A DNA stretch of 64,000 nt from Streptococcus mitis (GTDB lineage: Bacteria > Bacillota > Bacilli > Lactobacillales > Streptococcaceae). Position 1 is the first letter of the stretch. Each line of letters starts with the position of its first letter. Below the pieces are notes generated by a model, which was given only the letters and a program-made list of their open reading frames with translations, was not told the origin of the DNA and made no database searches. The stretch is from the NCBI RefSeq assembly GCF_946190375.1, contig NZ_CAMIAF010000003.1, forward strand, positions 1-64,000. The letters are read 5' to 3'. Positions 36,742 to 47,192 of the stretch are shown here, one piece after another. A program made the translations under genes and the position numbers.

Positions 36742-38224
36742 ATGAAAAATATAAAAGTTAATGCACTGGCTAGCTTACTAGTCAATGTTCTCAATATCGT
36801 TTTTCCGCTGATAACCAATCCTTATCTGACTCGGATTCTCAGCAAATCCAATTACGGCTATTTCAATACCGCAAATACCTGGGCTAGCTTTGTCATTCCT
36901 TTAGCCGCATTTGGAATCTATAACTATGGAATTCGAGCTATCAGTAAGGTTAAGGACGACAAAGATAAGATTAATTATGTCTTTTCCAAGTTATTCTATA
37001 TATCTGTAATTACTTCTGTCCTTACAACAAGTATCTACTTTTTGTTTATTTACCTAGATAATAGTATTGAAAATTTAAAAGAACTCTACTACATACTTGG
37101 TGTCCAGGCTCTCTTCCAATTCCTTTATATCGAGTGGATGAATGAAGCTTATGAAAATTATGCATTCATCTTATATAAAACATTGGTTATTCGTATTGCC
37201 ATGTTGGTCGCTATCTTCACCTTTGTAAAAACTCCAAATGATATCGTACCTTATGCAATCATCATGAGTGCAACGACAATTCTCAACTATCTACTCAGTT
37301 TTCTCTGGATCAAGAGAGAAGTTTCCTTTGTTAAGATTGGTCTTGTCGAATTAGTCAAAGCATCTAAACCACTCTTGACCATGTTGCTTCTAGCTAATGC
37401 CAATATGCTCTACACCTTACTTGATAGAATGTTTATTACCAAAGGACCTGATGAAAACTACATTTCTTATTACACCATTGCTTCTAGCATCGTTATGTTG
37501 ATTGCCAGTGTCCTGAGCGGAGCTATCAACGTTAGTATTCCACGTCTCGGCTACTATCTCGGTAAGAAAGACTACGAATCTTATAAAAATCTTCTAAACC
37601 AAGGAGCCGCCCTCTTTTATTTCCTTATCATTCCAACCAGTATTGGGATTATGGTATTAGGAAACTATGCTGCAGTCATCTACTCTTCTGAAAAATACCT
37701 TGAAGCTGGTATTGTGAACTAGTGTCTTCGCTTTTCGGACTATCATTTGGGCCATTGAGTTAATCCTTGGTAAACAAATTATCTTCATCAACGACCACAA
37801 AAATCGTTTAACAGCCTTTTACTTTATTGGTGGCGGTGCCAATATCCTACTCAACAGTCTCTTGTATTTCAATAATATTTTTGCACCAGAGTATTACATT
37901 GCTACTACTATTATTGCAGAAACCGTAGTTGTTCTACTAGAAATTTACTTTATCAAGAAACATCATCTACTTGACTTAAAAGAAATCTTTACTACTTTAA
38001 CACGCTATACTATTGTATCGCTCGGATTCATTCCCATCTATTTCACATTTAAATTCCTTTTCCAAATCAACTCTTATACAGTCAACCTCAATATGATCCT
38101 CATGGTTCTCTCGACTATTGCAACTTGTGGAATCTACTATCTCTTGATACTTTTTAACACAAAAGATAAAACATTCCACTATGCACTCAATCTTGTACTT
38201 ACTAATATAAAAAGGTCTCTATAA
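36742..38224 (+). pseudogene. polysaccharide flippase (Wzx/TacF-like), frameshifted
   Basis: The ATG at 36742 opens a multi-pass MATE/PST-type flippase beginning MKNIKVNALASLL. The frame hits a TAG at 37720-37722. Deleting one A at 37717-37718 restores VTSVFAFRTIIWAIEL and an uninterrupted 493-residue protein to the TAA at 38222-38224. Length and sequence closely parallel the intact 495-residue flippase at 48823-50310 (shared YGYFN, YNYGxRAIS and VNEA-type segments), so the two are paralogues. A single-base insertion makes this copy non-functional, unless the read is wrong. It is directly followed by IS1167. Confidence 0.88.
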
Positions 38225-38229
38225 TATTC

Positions 38230-39628
38230 GTAGTGGGTAAATCCCCTATAGATATTATGGAGCCTATTTTGTTATAGAAAAAAAGTCCCATATGACCTAT
38301 AATGAAAAGCGACTAAACAACTCATTAGAAAGATTCATATGGAACAATTACATTTTATCACAAAACTACTCGATATTAAAGACCCTAATATCCAGATTCT
38401 AGACATCATCAATAAGGATACACTCAAGGAAATCATCGCTAAACTGGATTACAATGCCCCATCTTGTCCTGATTGTGGACATCAAATGAAGAAATATGAC
38501 TTTCAAAAACCGTCGAAAATTCCTTACCTCGAAACGACTGGTATGCCTACTAGAATCCTCCTGAAAAAGCGTCGATTCAAGTGCTATCATTGCTCGAAAA
38601 TGATGGTCGCCGAAACCTCTCTCGTCAAGAAGAATCATCAAATTCCTCGTATCATCAACCAAAAGATTGCGCAAAAGCTGATTGAAAAGACTTCTATGAC
38701 CGATATTTCACGCCAGCTTTCCATTTCAACTTCAACTGTCATTCGAAAGCTCAGTGACTTCCATTTTAAACATGATTTTTCTCAACTTCCCGAGATTATG
38801 TCTTGGGATGAGTATGCCTTCACTAAGGGAAAAATGAGCTTTATTGCGCAAGATTCTGATAACCTCAATATCATCACTGTCCTTGAATGCAGAACACAGG
38901 CTATCATCCGAAATCACTTTCTGCGCTACGATAGAGCTGTTCGTTGTCAGGTGAAAATCATTACTATGGATATGTTTAGTCCCTACTATAACTTGGCTAA
39001 ACAGCTGCTTCGCTTTAGAATTTCTAGACTCAGGCTAAAACAGTCCACTGGACTGTTTTACTCCAACATCTCAGCCGTACTATGAGTCGTTTGCGTGTTC
39101 AAATCATGAATCAGTTCGATAGAAAATCCCATAAATACAAGGCCATCAAGCGCTACTGGAAGCTCATCCAACAGGATCGTCGTAAACTAAGCCATAAACA
39201 ATTTTATCACCCTACTTTTCGTATGCACTTGACGAATAAAGAAATTCTAGATAAGCTTTTGAGCCATTCAGAATACTTGAGACACCACTCCAATGTCTAT
39301 CAGCTCTTACTCTTCCACTTTCAGAACAAGGAGCCAGACAAATTTTTCGGACTTATCGAGGACAATCTAAAGCAGCTTCACCCTATTTTTCAGACTATCT
39401 TTAAAACCTTTCTTAAGGACAAAGAGAAAATAGTCAACGCTCTTCAACTACCTTATTCTAACGCCAAATTAGAAGCAACCAATAATCTCATCAAACTTAT
39501 CAAGCGAAATGCCTTTGGTTTTCGGAACTTTGAAAACTTCAAAAAACGGATTTTTATCTCTATGAACATCAAAAATGAAAGGACGAAATGTGTCCTTTCT
39601 AGATCTTAGCTTTTCTTCTACCCACTAC
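38230..39628 (+). mobile_element. IS1167 (ISL3 family), copy 1, damaged
   Basis: The ends carry inverted GTAGTGGGTA (38230-38239) and TACCCACTAC (39619-39628). The length of 1.4 kb matches IS1167. The transposase inside is broken. It lies 6 bases after the flippase pseudogene. The exact outer bases and target duplication were not resolved. Confidence 0.85.
38339..39609 (+). pseudogene. IS1167 transposase, disrupted
   Basis: Two frames cover an ISL3-family transposase. The first (38339-39085) has the N-terminal zinc finger CPDCGHQMKKY...CYHC and the first part of the catalytic domain (SWDEYAFTKG, ITMDMFSPYY). Around 39012-39074 the normal sequence NAKIVLDRFHIVQHLSRA, still present in copy 2, is replaced by about 60 unrelated bases. 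These contain a perfect palindrome (39037-39046 with 39050-39059), and the frame shifts. The second frame (39082-39609) continues to the natural end (TKCVLSRS). The loss of the catalytic D in LDRFH and the frame change inactivate it. Confidence 0.88.
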
Positions 39629-39640
39629 AGTTGTAAAACT

Positions 39641-39680
39641 AAAAGGACTTAGTCCTGTGCAATACAGAACTAAATCCTTT
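39641..39680 (-). terminator. terminator after the permease operon
   Basis: A long imperfect hairpin (AAAGGA-TTAGT-CTGT with its complement, 39642-39680) is followed on the minus strand by TTTTAG. It lies 54 bases after the permease stop. Confidence 0.65.
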
Positions 39681-39733
39681 CAATAATTATTTTTCCAACT
39701 TTTTGGGGTAGTACACAACGTTCTCTCTTAAAC

Positions 39734-41161
39734 TTAAATCGTAACAGAATCTTTATCCTTGAGCATATAGCGTTTTAAACGAGTTAAGCTAGCTAACCAG
39801 TACAATAGACCTCCAAAAATTGCAGTGAAGCCACTACCAGTTGTGAGCAGGAACATAGGACTCTGGATGTGCTTTGTTATAGGGTTGTAAACAAATAGTA
39901 CTGCAACTAACAAAGAAATGATTACACAAGATAATCCTACCATATTAAAGCCATTTGTAAACTCATAGGCGTCATGTCCTTCAACGAAATAGGCTGAACG
40001 CAAATCGAGTTTTCGTTTTCTTAAGATAAAGTAGTCGACAACGATCATACCAATAATGGGGCCTTGAATATAGGCAGCCAGCGAGATGAAGGAACCGAAG
40101 TATTCATCCACTCCTCCCCAGATGGTGAGTAGGCTCACGTAAACCATGGCAATCCAAACCATTAGTTTATAGCTTACTTTGGGCATCCCGCTTTTTACAA
40201 TCATACAGTTCACATAAGATCCTGTACCTTGGGTTCCAATATTGGCAAAGGCTACTAGTAGTAAACTTAAAAGGGCAAAGGCTGGGGTACTTAGAGTTGA
40301 TAGCATGGTTGTTGGATCACTTTCATAAACACCTGTTTTGACAAACATGGCTAGAGCCATGACTCCACCTGTCGCAGCAAAGAATGGCGCAACAACCCCA
40401 TATGACAAGGCTGTAGCCCAATAGCCACTGCGTTCTGATTTTGCCAAACGTGGTAAAACCAATGCCTGTGTAGACCAAGAAAAGGCTACGGCCACATTTC
40501 CTTCCCCTGACATCATAAAACGTTCAATCGGTGTCAAATTTTCTTGGATGGCAGGTTGGACATTCATAATATCCCTAATCGGAACCGCAACAAAACAGAT
40601 TCCAACGATAATTAGCCCAACAAATAACAAGGCAACCACCAGAAAGCGATTAGTACCTTTAATCACCTCTGGGCCCCCAAGAGCAATCAGCGTTCCAAGG
40701 AAAACACAGAGGGTACCTAGAATCGGTGCCCATACTCCCTTGTCTAAACCAAGCCCAAAATTATTTGCTAAATGAATCATGGAGCTGGCAAAAAGATTGG
40801 CGGTAACGGCGTACCAACCAAAATTTGCCAGACTAATCACGGTTGATAAAACGGCCACCCCTTTTTTACCTAGAACGGCTCTCAACCAAATCCATAAATC
40901 AATTCCATATTTAACTGCAAACAAGATTGGGAGACATTCAATAAAGACCCAGATAATGTTAAAACTAAAAATATTAATCAACATTTGATTAAAGGTCAAA
41001 TATTGAGCCACATAGGCTCCTTGGGTATAACACCAGGTTGCGATGGCAAAACCACTTGTCGATAGGAAGAGATCCCAGAAAGAATACTGACGATCCTTGT
41101 TGGTCATGGGAACAATACCCGTTATCGTCTCCTGTTGAATGAAGTCATTCATCTTGGACAT
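39734..41161 (-). CDS. NCS1-family permease
   Basis: This encodes 475 residues with about 12 membrane segments. The N-terminal FWDLFLSTSGFAIATWCYTQGAY and the central FSWSTQALVLPRL...GYWATALSYG are characteristic of nucleobase:cation symporter-1 (cytosine, thiamine, allantoin, hydantoin type) transporters. It is cotranscribed with a 61-residue membrane peptide and an HTH-cytidylyltransferase-kinase fusion. That context suggests import of the amino alcohol those domains phosphorylate and activate (choline or a similar compound), in place of LicB. The substrate is inferred only from neighbours. Confidence 0.85.
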   Translation of the reverse strand: MSKMNDFIQQETITGIVPMTNKDRQYSFWDLFLSTSGFAIATWCYTQGAYVAQYLTFNQMLINIFSFNIIWVFIECLPILFAVKYGIDLWIWLRAVLGKKGVAVLSTVISLANFGWYAVTANLFASSMIHLANNFGLGLDKGVWAPILGTLCVFLGTLIALGGPEVIKGTNRFLVVALLFVGLIIVGICFVAVPIRDIMNVQPAIQENLTPIERFMMSGEGNVAVAFSWSTQALVLPRLAKSERSGYWATALSYGVVAPFFAATGGVMALAMFVKTGVYESDPTTMLSTLSTPAFALLSLLLVAFANIGTQGTGSYVNCMIVKSGMPKVSYKLMVWIAMVYVSLLTIWGGVDEYFGSFISLAAYIQGPIIGMIVVDYFILRKRKLDLRSAYFVEGHDAYEFTNGFNMVGLSCVIISLLVAVLFVYNPITKHIQSPMFLLTTGSGFTAIFGGLLYWLASLTRLKRYMLKDKDSVTI

Positions 41162-41162
41162 T

Positions 41163-41348
41163 TTATTGAATACCTCCTGTCATGGCTAGGATAATCAGAA
41201 TAAGGTTAATTAGAACTAAGACGATGACTATAGTAAAATCACTTTTTAGAAATGGCTGGGCAAACACATAGTTTGGTGATTCCATTTCTTCTAGCCTTCT
41301 TTTCGTTTCATTTGCTATTAATTCTTCAATTTCTGATGTCGGTTTCAT
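41163..41348 (-). CDS. small single-TM accessory peptide of the permease
   Basis: This encodes 61 residues. A charged N-terminal helix (~1-35) is followed by one membrane helix (~37-58) ending TGGIQ. It begins one base after the upstream fusion gene's stop, with GAGG in the overlap, and ends one base before the permease gene, so the three genes are coupled. Small single-TM subunits accompany some transporters; a helper role is inferred. Confidence 0.7.
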   Translation of the reverse strand: MKPTSEIEELIANETKRRLEEMESPNYVFAQPFLKSDFTIVIVLVLINLILIILAMTGGIQ

Positions 41349-41349
41349 C

Positions 41350-43128
41350 TTAATTATCCTCTAAGTATAAATCTAATGCAAGTTTTCCATACTGCTTGGT
41401 ATAACGATACCAGATATAAAGAAATTCACCTACTGGTTTTCCAACGCTTTCTTGGAACAGGGCCCACAAGAACCAATAATATGAAGTCACTGATACATAG
41501 GCAAAATAGTGACGTTTGGTTTTCTTGTCTGGAACTTCTTGTAGATAGATTTCAAGTACCTTTTCAGCTTCTTCCACTGTATAATTTGAACATCCAATAA
41601 AGGTCCCTAAATCTCCCGCTGGATCTCCTATACCAGAATATTCCCAATCAATCAAGCTCATTTCGCCATCTTCGTTCAACAAGAAATTTGGGCTATAAGA
41701 ATCTCCATGGCAGAGAACCTTTTTCGCTTGATCTTCTTGTAAAAGCTTCTCGAGAACTGAGACATTCTTATCCAACTCTTCAAGCCCATCAAATTCAAAA
41801 CGATTGCTGGCTTTTAATTTTTGTCTAAAATCATCAATTCCCTCAAATTGATCAAAAGAATGATCCGTTTTTTCTCCAGATTGGTGCAAGCGTCTCAAGA
41901 GCTCCATTGCTTTTGCTACATCATCCCAATTATCATAATCTAGTTGCTTGGCGTTAGGAATAAATTCTGAAATTTTCCAGCCCTCATCCTTGTTCATAGC
42001 AACAAAAGTACGGTCAATCTTCAATTTTGTAGCAATTTCCATGGAAGCTGCCTCGCTAGCACGATCGATATAATTCTCCGTTCCTCTACCTGGATGACGG
42101 TAAACATATTTCTTTCCTAGGCAGTCAAATGAAAACGAAGTGTTGGTTAAACCGTCTTTTAGGGGTTTAATATTGACAATATCTGAAGCTATACATCCTA
42201 ATGTCTTACAGATGTTATCAATGATTTCCGAATTAGTATTCACCAAATAGTGTTCATCAAACTGACGCAACTCATCTAGTGAATCAAACTCCTTAACAAT
42301 GTCTGCTGAATAATGCCGAGCTTCCAAAGGAAGTTCTTTGACGTGACGACTATAATAATCTTCCCAGAGCTGTTCGCGATACGGCTCATGTTTAAATTCA
42401 GTTTCCAAAATATCTACGAATTTTTCACTAAATGCACGATCAAAATAAACGTGCCCCACCATAGCCCAAGTATTCGTCCCACCGATTTGAATATCGATAA
42501 TCGTGTGATTGGAATCTTCCTTAGAGCAGTATTCGTCTGTGTCTCCTTCTGCAAATATAGTCGAATAATAACCTCTGTAAATGTATCGTTCAAACGGATT
42601 TTCTACAAAATAATTATCCGAAGAGCAGATATAAGTGTTGGAAAGTTGATCTCTGACTAGCATGAGAGAAGAACAGTTATTGTATTTGTAGTAATCATTA
42701 TTCACAACGATTTTAACGCCAAACTTTTCTTCCAGATAGAACATTTTTTCTTGTAGATAACCTACAATAACGGTTATATCTTCTATTCCTGCTTCTTGCA
42801 GTTGTCTGATTTGCCTCTCTATCAAGCGTTCCCCCTTGACTTGAAGCAATCCTTTGGGAATTTCATAAGACAAAGGAGCAAAACGACTACTCATTCCAGC
42901 AGCCATTATAATAGCATTTTCTACTCGATAGGGTTCTAAAACGTTCTTGCCTAGTTCATTTAAGTGATGTTCCTCATCAATCCACTTCTCTTCTTTAAGT
43001 TTTCCAACCAATGCATTGACTGTTCCTAAAGATAAATCTAGCTGTTCAGCCAATTGTCTCTGCGTAAAGTTTTCGTCTTTGTGAATCAACAAAAAACGTA
43101 AAAGTTTAAATTGTTTTTCTGATAGCAT
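41350..43128 (-). CDS. HTH-nucleotidyltransferase-choline kinase-like fusion
   Basis: This encodes 592 residues in three parts. Residues 1-60 are a winged helix-turn-helix (FTQRQLAEQLDLSLGTVNALVGKL). Residues ~70-300 are an NTP transferase of the LicC type (AAGMSSRFAPLSYEIPKGLL, the nucleotide-binding signature). Residues ~305-592 are an aminoglycoside/choline kinase fold with the catalytic loop CHGDSYSPNFLL (~468) and the metal-binding LIDWEYSGIGDP. LicA phosphorylates choline and LicC makes CDP-choline in pneumococcus; here both activities would be in one protein with its own DNA-binding head. Ethanolamine or another alcohol is possible. It heads the permease operon with a consensus promoter upstream. 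Confidence 0.85.
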   Translation of the reverse strand: MLSEKQFKLLRFLLIHKDENFTQRQLAEQLDLSLGTVNALVGKLKEEKWIDEEHHLNELGKNVLEPYRVENAIIMAAGMSSRFAPLSYEIPKGLLQVKGERLIERQIRQLQEAGIEDITVIVGYLQEKMFYLEEKFGVKIVVNNDYYKYNNCSSLMLVRDQLSNTYICSSDNYFVENPFERYIYRGYYSTIFAEGDTDEYCSKEDSNHTIIDIQIGGTNTWAMVGHVYFDRAFSEKFVDILETEFKHEPYREQLWEDYYSRHVKELPLEARHYSADIVKEFDSLDELRQFDEHYLVNTNSEIIDNICKTLGCIASDIVNIKPLKDGLTNTSFSFDCLGKKYVYRHPGRGTENYIDRASEAASMEIATKLKIDRTFVAMNKDEGWKISEFIPNAKQLDYDNWDDVAKAMELLRRLHQSGEKTDHSFDQFEGIDDFRQKLKASNRFEFDGLEELDKNVSVLEKLLQEDQAKKVLCHGDSYSPNFLLNEDGEMSLIDWEYSGIGDPAGDLGTFIGCSNYTVEEAEKVLEIYLQEVPDKKTKRHYFAYVSVTSYYWFLWALFQESVGKPVGEFLYIWYRYTKQYGKLALDLYLEDN

Positions 43129-43166
43129 ATCCTTAACCTCTTTCGTTCAATATTTCTATCCATTCG

Positions 43167-43195
43167 ATTATACAATGAACATTTGTTTTTGTCAA
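43167..43195 (-). promoter_or_regulatory. consensus promoter with spacer near-palindrome for the fusion operon
   Basis: A perfect -35 TTGACA (complement of 43190-43195) and perfect -10 TATAAT (complement of 43167-43172) are 17 bases apart. In the spacer, CAATG-AA-CATTTG (43173-43185) is a near-palindrome, a candidate operator for the HTH part of the encoded protein. Confidence 0.8.
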
Positions 43196-43609
43196 GTTAG
43201 ATTCTATATTAAGAAAATAGGGAACTATAATATTTGCAGTGGGTAAATTCCCTATAGATATTATGAAGCCTATTTGTTGTAGAAAAAGTTCCGTAATATC
43301 TAGAATGAAAAATGACCAAACCATCATTAGAAAGAATCGTATGGAACAATTAAATTAACAGGGATACCCACAAGGAAATCATCGCTAAACTGGATAATGA
43401 TGCTCTATCTCGTCCTAATTGCGCTAGCCAAATTAAGAAATATGAGTTTCAAAAATTGTCTAAAATTCCTTACCTTGAAACAATTGGTATCCCCAATAGA
43501 ACCCCTTCTTAGAAAAGCTGTTTCAAGTGCTATCATTGCTCGAAAATGACCCTCTCCAAAACTTCTCTCATCAATAAAAATTGCGCAAAAGCTGATTGAA
43601 AAGACTTCT

Positions 43610-44473
43610 ATGACCGATATTGCTCATCAGCTGGCTATTTCAACTTCAACTGTCATTCGTAAGCTCAATGATTTCCACTTTAAGCATGATTTTTCTCGTC
43701 TTCCTGAGATTATGTCCTGGGACGAGTATGCCTTTACTAAGGGAAAGATGAGTTTCATTGCACAAGATTTTGATAATCTCAACATCATCACTGTTCTTGA
43801 AGGCAGAACACAGGCTATCATCCGAAATCACTTTCTGCGCTACGAGCGAGCTGTTCGTTGTCAGGTGAAAATCATTACGATGGATATGTTTAGCCCTTAC
43901 TACGATATTGCCAGTAAACTTTTTCCTAACGCTAAAATCGTTCTCGACCGCTTTCACATTGTCCAACATCTCAGCCGTGCTATGAGTCGTGTACGTGTCC
44001 AAATCATGAATCAATTTGAGCGAAAATCCCATGAATACAAGGCCATCAAACGCTACTGGAAACTCATTCAACAAGATAGTCATAAACTGAGTGATAAACG
44101 ATTTTATCGCCCTACTTTTCGTATGCATCTAACCAACAAAGAGATTCTAGATAAGCTTTTGAGCTATTCAGAAGACTTGAGACACCACTACAATGTCTAT
44201 CAGCTCTTGCTTTTTCACTTTCAGAATAAGAAGCAAGACAAATTTTTCGGACTTATCGAGGACAATCTAAAGAAAGTTCATCCTCTTCGTCAAACTGTCT
44301 TTAAAATCTTTCTAAAGAACAAAGAGAAAATCGTCAATGCCCTTCAATTACCCTATTCCAACGCCAAATTAGAAGCGACCAATAATCTCATCAAGCTTAT
44401 CAAACGAAATGCATTTGGTTTTCGGAACTTTGAAAACTTCAAAAAACGGATTTTTATCGCTCTCAACAATCGA
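43610..44473 (+). pseudogene. IS1167 transposase, N-truncated and intron-interrupted
   Basis: From an internal Met (MTDIAHQLAISTSTVIRKL) the frame runs through SWDEYAFTKG, ITMDMFSPYYD, VLDRFHIVQHL and RNAFGFRNFENFKKRIFIALNN, that is, the catalytic core. The zinc-finger region is lost. At 44474 a minus-strand intron interrupts the last codons; the natural end (ERTKCVLSRS) is found after it at about 46505-46540. Excising the intron rejoins the tail in frame, with two codons more than copy 1. Confidence 0.82.
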
Positions 44474-46496
44474 GTAGGAGATAATTTCTAGCCCCTCTCA
44501 CACCACCGTACGTGCCGTTCGGCATACGGCGGTTCAACTAACTTTTAACGCATGTCGTTCAAGGTAATAATCCAAACACGAAACCAGTCCACGTTTTTTA
44601 AGGACTGGTTTTGATATAGCACGTTTAAGTACCGACTTCTGAGCTACTAATTGATAGTGGTCGCCCCAGCCAGATACCTTATCTGCTATCCATTTAGGAA
44701 CCCCTAACTTAAGCAATCCCCATAATCGTCTAGATTTCTTCTTCCATTGCTTCCAGATAATCACTCGTAGGCGAGTACGTAAGCGCTCATCTATGCTGGT
44801 GACTATACTTTTCATATTTCCCAATGAGAAATAGTTTATCCATCCTCGAATGGACAAATTCAGTTGCTCAATACGTCTTGTTAAGTCTATACTCCATTTC
44901 CTCTGTGTTAGTTTCTTCAATTTAAGCTTGAATCTCCGAACACTATCTTGATGGGAACGACTTTTCCAACCAGATGATGATTTCCAGAACCCAAAACCTA
45001 GATATTTCAACTCTCTTGGTCTAGTAATCTTAGTCTTGGTCATGTTTACTTTCAAACCTAGCCGTTTCTCAATAAAACGACTGACTGAATACATCACACG
45101 CTTAGCGGAGGCCTCGCTTCCGACCGTAATCACACAATCATCTGCGTAGCGCACAAATCGAAGTCCCCTCTTTTCTAATTCCTTGTCCAATTCATTAAGC
45201 ATGATATTGGATAAGAGAGGAGATAAATTTCCTCCCTGTGGTGTCCCAACTAGCGTTTTATGACGCTGACCGTTAATGATAACACCCGAATGAAGATACT
45301 TACGAATCAAGGATTCCGTATCTCCGTCTTCGATAATATTATGTACTAAGGACATCAATCTATCTTGAGGAACCGTATCGAAAAATTTCTCTAGGTCTAT
45401 ATCCACTATCCACTCATAGCCGTCATTTAAGTACTCTAAGAGCTTCATGATGGATTTTTCACATGACCTATTTGGTCTGAAGCCATAACTCGTATCTGAG
45501 AAATGGGGGGTCACAAATGGGGCTAATGACTTGGACAATGACCTGTTGAATCATTCTATCCATAACTGTTGGAATTCCTAGTTGACGGATGCCTCCGTTT
45601 GGTTTGGGAATCTCAACTCTAAGAACTGGTTGAGGCTTATATTTTCTCTGTTTTATCAGTTCCTTAGTCAGGCGCCAGTTGTGTCTGAGATAGTCATCCA
45701 TCTCTTCGATAGTAATTCCATCAATCCCAGCTGAGCCCTTATTGGATTTTACTTGATTATAGGCTTCAAGCATATTTTCGCGTGATAAAATCTTATCTAG
45801 CAATTTTGACATGTGCGTATTCCTTTCTTGTTTTGATGCCTGAGGGACATTTTATATTGGTGAACCTTCACCCAGTCAATACGTGACAGAGTCCAGTTCT
45901 ATAAAACTGCTCGTTTTACAGACACAAGTGAAGTAGGATTACTTCGATTAGTTGGTCACCCCTTCGCTCCACTTCCATTACAGAAGCTTCCTCACTACTA
46001 TGGGCTCGGCTGACTTCTCATAATTCGTTGTTACTACGCTTTCAGCGCTCATGAGACCTCACGGGATAAGTCGTACATCTTTCCTCGTTTATACAAGATA
46101 CGAGGACGTTAAAAGGTTACAGTGAAAATAGGAAATCTGACGCAGAGTCTTTAGACTCTAGGAAGATTTATCTTTTTCACACAAACCTTAGTCCGAATTC
46201 AATTACTCTCGTGATTTACGCATATAGATTACGACTACCTTTTTGTACTTTAGAGTTTTAAGCCCCCTTATCCACTATATACGCCTTACTATCACGTTCC
46301 TGTTCGTAGAGCCACGATTTCGCTATCCCTTCCTCTGATGATTCTTATTTCTAGCGTCAGACTTAAAACGGTCTATCCCCAGACCGTTTTAATCCGCTAC
46401 CTCACGATAGTCAGGCTTGGGAATCGCTATTGGGTTCACCAGTAGCGGGTGCCCACGGAGGACTTACACCTCAGATGCACGACATGCCCGTCGTAC
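44474..46496 (-). mobile_element. second group II intron, inside IS1167 copy 2
   Basis: A 2023-base intron in minus orientation. The 3' end reads CTCCTAC (complement of 44474-44480), and domain V with GTACGGTGGTGTGAGAGGGG is visible at about 44490-44530. The 5' end reads GTACGACGGGCATG rather than the usual GTGCG. Domains I-III lie at 45813-46496 and the RT gene is in domain IV. Its sequence differs from the intron at 2976-5481, so it is a different lineage. The boundaries are by eye and the 5' one is less certain. Confidence 0.82.
44534..45812 (-). pseudogene. group II intron reverse transcriptase-maturase, frameshifted
   Basis: Two overlapping frames make one RT. The first (45812 down to about 45510) has the N-terminal MSKLLDKILSRENMLEAYNQV, the GSAGIDGITIEEM start and IPKPNGGIRQLGIPTVMDRM. 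The second (to 44534) has YGFRPNRSC, FFDTVPQDRL, the catalytic VRYADDCVI and a maturase domain ending near 44534. The frame changes in a run of six G at 45505-45510 (C on the coding strand), so a single-base indel splits it. The C-terminus has no HNH endonuclease. Without help the intron would be immobile. A homopolymer sequencing error is possible. Confidence 0.85.
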
Positions 46497-46557
46497 TTAA
46501 AAAAGAAAGGACAAAATGTGTCCTTTCTCGATCTTAGCTTTTCTTAAACTCACTACA

Positions 46558-47192
46558 GTTTACAAAGAGTTGACATATGTACATAATCTAACTGATAATT
46601 TCAACTTCCTTATAACTACACAAGCGATGAAATACTTCGCTTAAACTACTTCGATATTGATTATAGACTACTTTTCGTCTATATAAGATGTGATACTTAC
46701 AGCGCCACTTTGTGTACGATAAACTATGAGACTTTTGTACCATATTTTTTCACTTTTCGATTTACAGAAACAACTTTATTGTATCGCATTTGAAGTTTTT
46801 AGGCTATAACCTTCGACGCGCACCTAACGGAGCGAGAAGGATCAATAGTCACATAATTAAAACAAAGTACCCTTAGCTTTCTAAAAGAATAGTATAACTC
46901 CCTGACTTAGATTTTACATTAATAAAGTGGATGCGGATAATTTGGCAGCCATATTTAAAGGACATACAAGAAAACTAAATAATATTAAATTTCTTATCAT
47001 TATGTTCTTCATGTATATCACACTTTCCTTTACCATCTCTACAGACCACAATTTGCAATATTTTCTGCTGATGTATAAAAAATTGGTCTTAGTAAACTAG
47101 AACTCCTTTTTGTGTCCAAGCTTGTATAAGAATATCAATGTCCTAATCTCCTCAATAGACACTCACAAGATTTGTTCTCTCATAAAACAGAA
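46558..47192. other. non-coding stretch between IS1167 copy 2 and the first LicD gene
   Basis: About 635 AT-rich bases with no supported gene on either strand. I see no terminator clear enough to assign. It is the downstream flank of the minus-strand licD operon and may hold decayed insertion sequence DNA. Confidence 0.5.

Larger units (their letters stand above)
43236..46557 (+). mobile_element. IS1167 copy 2, decayed and invaded by a group II intron
   Basis: The left end (GCAGTGGGTA, about 43236) and right end (CTCACTACAG, about 46547-46556) match copy 1. Without the 2023-base intron the element is about 1.3 kb, so some internal sequence is lost. The N-terminal coding part (43340-43600) is full of stops. 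It lies between the fusion operon and the licD cluster, in the same orientation as copy 1. Confidence 0.82.
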
